Shown: piece after piece, positions 1 to 5,465 of the stretch
How positions within the stretch are numbered: the stretch's first letter is position 1
Layout of the letters: the number at the start of each line of letters is the position of its first letter
NCBI GenBank assembly: GCA_021200075.1
Contig: JAJQGZ010000087.1
Coordinates: forward strand, 1-9,038
Reading direction: 5' to 3'
DNA: 9,038 nt
Source of the DNA: Clostridiales bacterium
GTDB lineage: Bacteria > Bacillota > Clostridia > Oscillospirales > Acutalibacteraceae
The notes under the pieces: model-generated
Seen by the model: only the letters and a program-made list of their open reading frames with translations
Database searches by the model: none
What the model was told of the DNA's origin: nothing
Made by a program: the position numbers and the translations under genes

Positions 1-81
1 TAAATAATCTCCGCTGCTCAAATATGATAATAATGACATTTTATGTCATTATTATCATATTTGAGCAGCGGAGATTATTTA
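1..81. repeat. Perfect 39-bp inverted repeat at the window edge
   Basis: Bases 1-39 are the exact reverse complement of bases 43-81, separated only by TTT at 40-42. The right arm is genuine coding sequence: it encodes the peptidase N-terminus (MSLLSYLSSGDY), which resembles the start of other YwhC-type M50 proteins. The left arm is therefore an inverted copy of coding sequence sitting where a promoter and ribosome-binding site should be, and no Shine-Dalgarno sequence is visible in it. A perfect palindrome beginning exactly at base 1 is typical of a fold-back or chimeric end of an assembled contig. A real cruciform or hairpin cannot be excluded from the sequence alone. Confidence 0.95.
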
Positions 82-708
82 TCTGCGATAATTTTGGTTT
101 TATCAAGGTGCTTTATCGTTTTTTGCTGTTTGCCGATTCACGAGCTTGCACACGGATATATCGCCTATAAATGCGGCGACAATACCGCCAAAAACAGCGG
201 AAGACTGACTTTTAATCCCTTTGCTCACCTTAATTTGATAGGTACAATTATGATATTCTTCTTCGGTATAGGTTATGCAAATCCCGTGCCGGTGAATCCG
301 TCTAATTTTAAAAAGCCTAAAAGAGATATGGCGCTTGTCGCTCTTGCAGGGCCTGCATCAAATTTGCTTATGGCGTTTATCTTTTCGTTTTTATATTGCG
401 GTATAGGTTCGCTCGTTACATCGTACGGTACACTCGTATGGGCGGTTGCATACTTCTTCTATTATGCGGCATTTGTAAATGTTACTCTTGCGGTATTTAA
501 TCTTATACCGATTCCTCCGCTTGACGGCTCGAAAATACTTGCTTCCGTCTTGCCGGATAAAGCATACTATAAATATATGCAGTATGAAAGATATGTGATG
601 ATTGCTCTTTTGCTACTTTTATTCACCGGAGTTCTCGATACTCCCATTTTCTATATTTCATCGGCTGTAATGAGAGCCGTAATGTTTATCCCCGAGCTTA
701 TTTTCTGA
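43..708 (+). CDS. Site-2 protease (M50) family membrane metallopeptidase
   Basis: A polytopic intramembrane zinc metalloprotease of the short YwhC/RseP-like type without a PDZ domain, about 221 residues, the usual size for this group. The zinc-binding HExxH motif is HELAH at residues 33-37, inside the first membrane helix. The third metal ligand lies in the NLIPIPPLDG motif at 153-162, with Asp161 the likely ligand. A conserved NPVPVNP stretch is at 80-86 and further hydrophobic helices lie around 93-122, 132-155 and 184-210. Its natural substrate cannot be inferred. It is the first gene of a block that continues into scpA and scpB, a neighbourhood common in Clostridia. The start is uncertain: ATG at 43 lies in the right arm of the edge palindrome and has no visible ribosome-binding site, so the true start could lie further upstream in the real genome. 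Confidence 0.88.
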   Translation: MSLLSYLSSGDYLSAIILVLSRCFIVFCCLPIHELAHGYIAYKCGDNTAKNSGRLTFNPFAHLNLIGTIMIFFFGIGYANPVPVNPSNFKKPKRDMALVALAGPASNLLMAFIFSFLYCGIGSLVTSYGTLVWAVAYFFYYAAFVNVTLAVFNLIPIPPLDGSKILASVLPDKAYYKYMQYERYVMIALLLLLFTGVLDTPIFYISSAVMRAVMFIPELIF

Positions 709-715
709 GGTGCTT

Positions 716-1447
716 ATGGAACAGCTTAATTATAAGATAGAGGTTTTTGAAGGCCCTATGGACTTGCTTCTTCATCTTATTTCAAAGCATAAACTGGATA
801 TTAACGATATTCCCATTGCCGAGCTTGTCAATCAATATCTCGATTATGTCAGGCAAATGCAGGAAATGGATCTTGATGTTGCAGGCGATTTTCTTGAAAT
901 GTCTGCAAGGCTTATTTATATCAAAACCGTCTCGCTCCTGCCTCGTCATGAAGAAGCGGAGATTTTGAAAAAAGAGATTACTGGCGAACTTATCGAATAC
1001 CGTGATTGTAAAATTATGGCAAAGAAGCTTTCGGAGCATACCGAGGGATTCGACCGTTTTGTCCGTCAGCCTCAGCAGGGATATGTTAATTATGATTACG
1101 AGCGTTTCCACGAGGGTGACGAACTGCTTAACGCTTACATTAATGCCGCCGGAAGAGGGAAGAGAAAGCTTCCGCCTCCGCTTGATTCCTTTAAGGTGAT
1201 AGTGGCGAAAAAGTTTGTTGCCGTAGCTTCAAAGGTGGGTAGTGTTCTCGATAAGCTCAAAAGCGGTAAAAAAGTCCGCTTTCTTTCCCTTTTCAGCGAT
1301 TCAAAGACAAGGAGCGATATGGTCGCCACCTTTCTCGCTGTGCTGGAGCTTACCAAGAATAAGGAAATACTTATTGACGGCGATATCAGTAACCCTGTTG
1401 TACAGTCGTTTTCTGCCGACGGTGAAGCTGTTTCAAACACTAATTAA
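716..1447 (+). CDS. scpA: Segregation and condensation protein A (kleisin)
   Basis: ScpA is the kleisin subunit of the bacterial SMC condensin; with ScpB it bridges the SMC heads and is needed for chromosome compaction and segregation. The N-terminus (YKIEVFEGPMDLLLHLI, then a helix containing DINDIPIAELVNQYLDYV) is the ScpA signature that contacts the SMC neck. The acidic, helical middle (EMDLDVAGDFLEMSARLIYIKTVSLLP) and the C-terminal winged-helix region (FLSLFSD, MVATFLAVLELTKN) are also present. At 243 residues it is of normal length. I choose ATG 716 over the in-frame GTG at 710 because GAGGTG at 707-712, overlapping the stop of the upstream gene, is well placed as its Shine-Dalgarno sequence. 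It is tightly coupled to the M50 gene upstream and 50 bp before scpB. Confidence 0.95.
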   Translation: MEQLNYKIEVFEGPMDLLLHLISKHKLDINDIPIAELVNQYLDYVRQMQEMDLDVAGDFLEMSARLIYIKTVSLLPRHEEAEILKKEITGELIEYRDCKIMAKKLSEHTEGFDRFVRQPQQGYVNYDYERFHEGDELLNAYINAAGRGKRKLPPPLDSFKVIVAKKFVAVASKVGSVLDKLKSGKKVRFLSLFSDSKTRSDMVATFLAVLELTKNKEILIDGDISNPVVQSFSADGEAVSNTN

Positions 1448-1497
1448 CAAGAATTTACGCATATTTTCGATGCGGGGAAAGGCTGTGGAAATCTGTA

Positions 1498-2055
1498 TTG
1501 AGCAGTAAAAGTAATAATGTTCTTGCGTCTCTTGAAGCAATGCTTTTTGCGGCAGGCGATCCTGTTGAACCGGGCAAGCTTGCAGAGGTGCTTGATATAG
1601 ATGTTGAAAGTGTAATTAAAATGCTCGGTCATCTCGAAGCTTCGTATGATGAAAAGGACGGAGGACTTCGTCTTATCCGTATTGACGGCAAATATCAGCT
1701 TATAACCCGAGAGGAATACGCAGACGAGGTAAGAGGACTTCTTGAAATTAAAAAGAATACTCCTCTCAGTCAGGCGGCTTTCGAGGTTTTGGCGATTGTC
1801 GCTTATAACAAAACCGTAACCCGTTCATTTATAGAGCAAATAAGGGGTGTTGATTGCAGCGGTTCGCTTTCAAATTTAATTCAAAAAGGGCTTGTCGAGG
1901 AAAAGGGCAGACTTGATTTACCCGGCAGACCTCTTGTTTACGGTACTACGGACAGGTTCTTGCGTTGCTTTTCTCTTAACAGTCTTGACGATTTGCCGGA
2001 TTTACCCGGAAGCGAGGAGAATACCTCGGGCGATTCGCAGACCTCACTTTTTTGA
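1498..2055 (+). CDS. scpB: Segregation and condensation protein B
   Basis: ScpB dimers bind the ScpA kleisin and complete the SMC-ScpAB condensin. The start (SLEAMLFAAGDPVEPGKLAEVLD) and the second winged-helix segment (LSQAAFEVLAIVAYNKTVTRSFIEQIRGVDCSGSLSNLIQKGLVEEKGRLDLPGRPLVYGTTDRFL) are typical of the family. The 185-residue length is normal. No ATG is available ahead of the conserved start. TTG at 1498 is the best candidate, with only a weak Shine-Dalgarno-like GTGGAA at 1485-1490. The reading frame closes at TGA 2053-2055 directly after a run of six T (2048-2053). If one T were absent, the frame would continue as an acidic tail (ESQSDNDNNLPDSAVDII, then KDDDEKEDG) to a TAA at 2135-2137 that overlaps the next ATG. 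The real C-terminus may therefore be about 27 residues longer. Confidence 0.93.
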   Translation: MSSKSNNVLASLEAMLFAAGDPVEPGKLAEVLDIDVESVIKMLGHLEASYDEKDGGLRLIRIDGKYQLITREEYADEVRGLLEIKKNTPLSQAAFEVLAIVAYNKTVTRSFIEQIRGVDCSGSLSNLIQKGLVEEKGRLDLPGRPLVYGTTDRFLRCFSLNSLDDLPDLPGSEENTSGDSQTSLF

Positions 2056-2136
2056 ATCACAGTCGGATAATGATAATAATTTACCGGATTCTGCTGTCGA
2101 TATTATTAAAGACGATGATGAAAAGGAGGACGGTTA

Positions 2137-3003
2137 ATGAAAGTTTTTCTGATTATTATTGCTGTTCTTGCGGTGATAATTATTGCCGTGCTTTCTCTTT
2201 CCGTCACCCTCACCGTTGTTTATAATAAGGGTTGGCATACAAAGGTAAGTATTCTGTTTATAGAAAAGGATATTGTCCTGTCAAAGATACTTTCTTTTAT
2301 CCTTTTTCCGGAAAATAAAGCAAAAGAAGTCTCAGACGACAGAAATAAAAAAAAGAGCAAGAAAAAGAGCGAGAAAAGCAAAAATAATAAATCAAATTCA
2401 GCCGCAGAAGCCGATGCTTTGAATAAAAGCGAAACCGAAATTCCTTTGAGCGAAGCACAGCCTGTTCTTGAGGTTGAAGCCGAAGCCGAAGCAAATATCA
2501 AGCCTGACGAAAAAGATGCCGATGTGAATACCGGCAAGACGGACGGCAAAGCCGACGCTTCTTCTGAGCCTGAACAGAAAAAATCCAATCCTATTAAAAA
2601 TTTATGGGATAAAGAGGGTATAGTAGGTATTCTTTCCTTTGTATCAAATTTGCTTCAAACTGCAAATTCTGCCGTAACAACTTTAATTAAAGGTTTGCAT
2701 ATTTACTCATTATATGTTATGATATCTGTAGGCGGTTCCGATGCCGATGTTATAGCACGCTCTTACGGAACGCTTTGTAAGTATTACTATCCTCTCAAGG
2801 GTTTGATACTCAGTTCAATGAAGGTTGATAACTACGACGATTACATTCAGCCCGATTTTATTGCCGATAAGACGGAAACCGAATTTCAGCTTATCGTCAG
2901 CATTAATGTTGCATTGCTTTTGAAAGTTGCATTAAAAGCGGTTGCTGTGTTCCTGAAAAACCTAATTGCAAACAATAAGGCAAATAAAGCGAAAAATGGA
3001 TAA
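2137..3003 (+). CDS. DUF2953 family membrane-anchored protein
   Basis: A protein of unknown function that resembles the DUF2953 family, often found between scpAB and ytfJ in Clostridia; the family assignment rests on gene context and the pattern of the C-terminal half. Residues 1-28 form a single hydrophobic membrane segment. Residues 61-150 are a low-complexity charged linker, first lysine-rich (KKKSKKKSEKSKNN at 71-84), then Glu/Ala-rich (LEVEAEAEAN at 111-120). Residues 151-275 form the conserved part, with hydrophobic stretches at 160-172 and 252-276 and a SDADVIARSYGTLCKYYYPL segment at 201-220 characteristic of the family. ATG 2137 has an excellent AAGGAGG at 2123-2129. The ATG overlaps a TAA that would end the extended scpB frame, suggesting translational coupling. 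A sporulation role is a guess from context only. Confidence 0.78.
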   Translation: MKVFLIIIAVLAVIIIAVLSLSVTLTVVYNKGWHTKVSILFIEKDIVLSKILSFILFPENKAKEVSDDRNKKKSKKKSEKSKNNKSNSAAEADALNKSETEIPLSEAQPVLEVEAEAEANIKPDEKDADVNTGKTDGKADASSEPEQKKSNPIKNLWDKEGIVGILSFVSNLLQTANSAVTTLIKGLHIYSLYVMISVGGSDADVIARSYGTLCKYYYPLKGLILSSMKVDNYDDYIQPDFIADKTETEFQLIVSINVALLLKVALKAVAVFLKNLIANNKANKAKNG

Positions 3004-3022
3004 GTACAATAAACAAATCATT

Positions 3023-3056
3023 ATATTGTCGCTTTATGCGGTAATATTGATATAAT
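3023..3056 (+). promoter_or_regulatory. Candidate promoter for the gerW/ytfJ gene
   Basis: TATAAT at 3051-3056 is preceded by TG one base earlier (3048-3049), giving an extended -10 element TGATATAAT. A weak -35, TTGTCG, lies at 3026-3031 with a long 19-bp spacer. The -35 lies inside an imperfect inverted repeat (3023-3032 with 3038-3047, two G-U pairs, loop TTTAT). No clear SigF or SigG consensus is visible, so this looks like a housekeeping-type promoter or simply AT-rich sequence. Confidence 0.4.
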
Positions 3057-3098
3057 AATATAAGCATATAAACTATACATAAAAAGAGGACAAATGCT

Positions 3099-3497
3099 AT
3101 GAAAGAAACTCCTATAAACAAAATTATGGAAAACACGCTTGAAAAAATGCGTCAGATGGTTGATGTTTCCACAATCATCGGTGAGCCTATGACAACCGGC
3201 AATACAACTCTTATTCCGGTTTCAAAGGTTTCATACGGTTTTACTTCGGGCGGTACCGATCTTCCGTCAAAGCAAAACGCCGAGCTTTTCGGTGGCGGCG
3301 GAGGCGGCGGTATCACAATCACGCCTGTGGCTTTTATTGTTATTGAAAACGGTAAGTGCAGAATGATGCAGATTAATAATTACACATCTTCCGCTGACCG
3401 TGCAATTGCTATGATACCCGAACTTGTTGATAAGGTTACCGAGCTTCTCAAGTCGGATAAGCAGGAGGACAAGGCAGAGGATACGCCTGCCGAATAA
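3099..3497 (+). CDS. ytfJ: GerW/YtfJ family sporulation protein
   Basis: GerW (YtfJ) in Bacillus is made in the forespore and is needed for normal spore germination; its biochemical role is not established. The 132-residue length, the N-terminal helix (INKIMENTLEKMRQMVDVSTIIGEPM), the IPVSKVSYGFTSGG core at 39-52, the glycine run at 65-71 and the following ITPVAFIVIENGK strand at 74-86 are the family pattern. The C-terminal tail (residues 119-132) is charged and probably disordered. ATG 3099 is preceded by AGAGGA at 3085-3090 with an 8-nt gap. An upstream ATG at 3094 gives only the two-codon frame ATG-CTA-TGA. The gene sits in the conserved clostridial order scpAB, DUF2953, ytfJ, dac and supports a spore-forming host. 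Confidence 0.93.
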   Translation: MKETPINKIMENTLEKMRQMVDVSTIIGEPMTTGNTTLIPVSKVSYGFTSGGTDLPSKQNAELFGGGGGGGITITPVAFIVIENGKCRMMQINNYTSSADRAIAMIPELVDKVTELLKSDKQEDKAEDTPAE

Positions 3498-3501
3498 AAC
3501 T

Positions 3502-3541
3502 GATTATCACCTGCATATATTGTATGTGGGTGATTATTTTG
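3502..3541 (+). terminator. Hairpin after gerW; candidate terminator that overlaps the dacF start region
   Basis: Bases 3502-3517 pair with 3523-3538 (GATTATCACCTGCATA with TATGTGGGTGATTATT) with one mismatch and a few G-U pairs, around a 5-nt loop. The right arm runs into TTATTTTGTT, so the element resembles a Rho-independent terminator for gerW with a weak U-tract. The same arm holds the first possible dacF start (ATG 3524) and the GGGTGA that would act as Shine-Dalgarno for the TTG start at 3539. Termination versus control of dacF translation cannot be decided here. Confidence 0.5.
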
Positions 3542-4579
3542 TTAAAAATACTGTCGCTTATATTATCTTTTTTGTTTATGTTTCCGTATATTGCATATTC
3601 AGCCGATAACAGTGCGGCTTGTGCAATTGTAATTGACGCCTCCACAAAAACAATTCTTTATAAAAAGAACATTTATGGGGAAAGAGCAATAGCTTCAACA
3701 AAAAAGATTATGACAGCCCTGCTCGCAATTGAAAGCGGTCGGCTTGACGAAACCGTCAGGATAAGCTCAAAAATGGTTGCCGTTGAGGGGTTCATCCCTC
3801 GGACTTAAAGACGGCGACACGCTTACACTTTATGACCTCACAGTCGGTATGATGCTTACATCGGGCAACGATTCTGCAAACGCAGTTGCGACAGCTCTCG
3901 CCGGCAGTATTGAAAATTTTGCCGTTATGATGAACGACCGTGCGGAGGATATTGGTATGAAAAATACCTATTTTGTCACTCCGTCGGGGCTTGACAAGAG
4001 TAATCACCACTCCACAGCACACGATATGGCACTTCTTACCGCACAAGCGGTAAAGAGTGATATATTCTGTGAAATCGTTTCGTCAAAAAGTGCAAACATT
4101 ACTATAAGCGGAGAGGAAGTGACGGTTTATAACCATAACCGCTTGCTCTCTATGGACGATAATATTTTCGGCGTTAAAACGGGGTATACGGAAAAAGCGG
4201 GAAGATGTCTTGTATCCGCCGAAAATTATAACGGCAATGTTTTAATATGTGTAACGCCTTCCTGTCCTAATGATTGGGAAGATCATCTCGCTTTGTATTT
4301 AGAATGTGAAGCCGAATATACCGAGCAAAAGGTAAAATGTGAAAAAACAGTAGATGTAGTCGGCGCAGAGTGTGACACTTTCTCTTGCTCATATAAGGGA
4401 GAACGCTATACTCTTTCGCAAATATCCGTGTGCGAGTATATATATCCCTTTGTTTATGCTCCGATTAAAAAGTGGAAAAGGTGGGCGAGGTGCTCGTTTA
4501 CTGCAATGACAGATTATTGGAAAGACTGCCGATTACGGCAAATGAGGATGTAGAATTTTTATGGCAGGAAGCAGTTTAG
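3524..4579 (+). pseudogene. dacF: D-alanyl-D-alanine carboxypeptidase (DacF/PBP5 type), interrupted by two apparent frameshifts
   Basis: A serine-type D,D-carboxypeptidase that trims the terminal D-Ala of peptidoglycan stem peptides outside the membrane. The first segment (to 3787) has a signal peptide (LLKILSLILSFLFMFPYIAYSA) and the nucleophile motif SxxK as STKK. The second segment has the SxN motif as SGN in LTSGNDSANAVA and the KTG motif in VKTGYTEKAG. Family homology says the frame should pass from VAVEG directly to SSLGLKDGD, which requires removing one G from the GGGG at 3787-3790. A second shift at 4471-4475 restores EKVGEVLVYCNDRLLERLPI to a TAG at 4577-4579. The two shifts cancel in length, giving about 346 residues from TTG 3539, a normal size. 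All three catalytic motifs are intact, so sequencing error is more likely than decay. TTG 3539 (with GGGTGA at 3528-3533) is my preferred start over ATG 3524. The restored end overlaps rluB by 19 nt. Confidence 0.85.
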
Positions 4580-5307
4580 TACGACTTCAAAAATATATGG
4601 CTGAATGCGGCGTTGCTTCAAGGAAAAAAAGCGAAGAGCTTATTTCCTCGGGAAAGGTTAAAATCAACGGTCATCCGGCTTCGATAGGGGGATAAGATTA
4701 ACCCCAAAAAAAAGATATTGTTACCGTCAGGGGAAAGAGAATTGACAAGGAAGAACGGCTTTATTATGTAATGTTCAATAAACCCCGTGGTTATATTACG
4801 ACGGTTTCGGACGAGCTTGGTAGGAAAACCGTTATGGATCTTGTTGATGTTGACGCAAGGGTTTATCCCGTCGACAGACTTGATAAGGATTCCGAGGGAC
4901 TTTTGATTTTAACAAACGACGGTTCTTTTGCAAATGCGCTTACTCATCCAAAGCATAATTTTGCCAAGATTTACCGTGTTACGGTCAGACCGGGCGTCAC
5001 GGATTCCGTTCTTGATAAATTGAGAAACGGTATTGAGATTGACGGCAGAAAAACCGCAAAGTGCGATATAAATATTATATCCGAGGAAGAGGGAAGAACC
5101 GTTCTTGAATTTATACTTCGTGAGGGCAGAAATCGGCAGATAAGGAAAATGTGCGAGGCTGTCGGACTGAAAGTTGCACGGCTTAAAAGAATATCAATCG
5201 ACCCTGTAAAACTCGGCACTCTTAAGCCTGGTAAGACAAGGAGACTTACCGATAATGAGGTTAAAAAGCTTCTTCGTTCGTCAAATCCGAGCGATAAAAC
5301 CGATTAA
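4561..5307 (+). pseudogene. rluB: RluB/RsuA-family rRNA pseudouridine synthase with two compensating indels
   Basis: Enzymes of this family isomerise a single uridine in rRNA (RluB: 23S helix 89 region; RsuA: 16S). The S4 RNA-binding domain starts at ATG 4561 (VRLQKYMAECGVASRKKSEELI, then GKVKINGHPASIG). The catalytic domain is YYVMFNKPRGYITT, then PVDRLDKDSEGLLILTNDG with the catalytic Asp encoded at 4882-4884, then ILREGRNRQIRKMCEAVG and VARLKRISI. Between domains the frame is broken by TAA at 4693-4695. Removing one G from the G5 run at 4687-4691 and adding one A (or removing two) in the A8 run at 4706-4713 restores GDKINPKK(K)DIVTVRGKRID. Net length change is a multiple of three, so both halves lie in the same nominal frame. 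Restored length is about 248 residues, normal for the family. The intact portion from 4771 has no ribosome-binding site of its own. Sequencing error seems likely. Confidence 0.87.
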
Positions 5308-5310
5308 ATA

Positions 5311-5338
5311 TTGACGCTAAATAAATTTTTTATAAAAT
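5311..5338 (+). promoter_or_regulatory. Candidate upstream promoter of the carboxyltransferase operon
   Basis: TTGACG (5311-5316) and TAAAAT (5333-5338) are separated by 16 bp, starting 4 bp after the rluB stop. It would give a leader of about 120 nt that contains both downstream palindromes. The surroundings are very AT-rich, so a chance match is possible. Confidence 0.4.
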
Positions 5339-5350
5339 TTAATAATTTTA

Positions 5351-5398
5351 TTGATATTGAATTAACAAAGTGCTAAAATTAATAAGATGATTTTAGCA
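5351..5398 (+). promoter_or_regulatory. Candidate main promoter of the carboxyltransferase operon with Rex-like operator and overlapping palindrome
   Basis: TTGATA at 5351-5356 and TAAAAT at 5374-5379 are 17 bp apart, and TG at 5371-5372 makes the -10 an extended one. The 18 bases 5351-5368 (TTGATATTGAATTAACAA) match the Rex consensus TTGTTAA-N4-TTAACAA at 12 of 14 fixed positions, with a perfect right half-site. In addition TGCTAAAAT (5371-5379), which contains the -10, is repeated inverted as ATTTTAGCA (5390-5398) with a 10-bp spacer. Transcription would start near 5386, inside that spacer. Rex is the NADH/NAD+-sensing repressor of fermentation genes in Firmicutes. The regulator assignment is inference. 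Confidence 0.5.
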
Positions 5399-5416
5399 TT
5401 GAAATCAAATTTTATT

Positions 5417-5440
5417 AACGCAGTGTTCTGCTTCTGCGTT
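5417..5440 (+). promoter_or_regulatory. Leader hairpin just upstream of the carboxyltransferase ribosome-binding site
   Basis: AACGCAG (5417-5423) and CTGCGTT (5434-5440) form a perfect 7-bp stem with a 10-nt loop, ending 10 nt before AAGGAGGA (5451-5458). There is no T-run after it, so it is not a typical terminator. It could stabilise the mRNA or bind a regulator; no known riboswitch is recognised. Confidence 0.35.
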
Positions 5441-5465
5441 TAAGTTACATAAGGAGGACTGTCAG

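Noticed and set aside
710..718. GTG 710 as the start of scpA
   Set aside because: GTG 710 is part of the GAGGTG Shine-Dalgarno for ATG 716, and the added residues (ML) are not needed.
1892..2137. Open frame of 81 codons overlapping the end of scpB as a separate gene
   Set aside because: Its first two thirds are an out-of-frame shadow of scpB with unlikely composition. Only the last 27 codons look coding, and they are better explained as the continuation of scpB.
2220..2588. Minus-strand frame with Ser/Phe/Leu-rich sequence opposite the DUF2953 gene
   Set aside because: It is the shadow of the lysine- and glutamate-rich linker. It has no start signal or recognisable domain.
4771..5307. A free-standing short pseudouridine synthase starting at ATG 4771
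   Set aside because: There is no ribosome-binding site, the conserved strand before it (RLYYV) would be cut, and the matching S4 domain lies just upstream in the same nominal frame.
5357..5368. BirA (biotin repressor) or FapR operator ahead of the biotin-dependent operon
   Set aside because: Only one TTAACAA half-site is present, and the long spacing of a BirA site is not matched. No FapR-type TTAGTACCTAGTCTTAG match was found. The Rex-type reading fits better.
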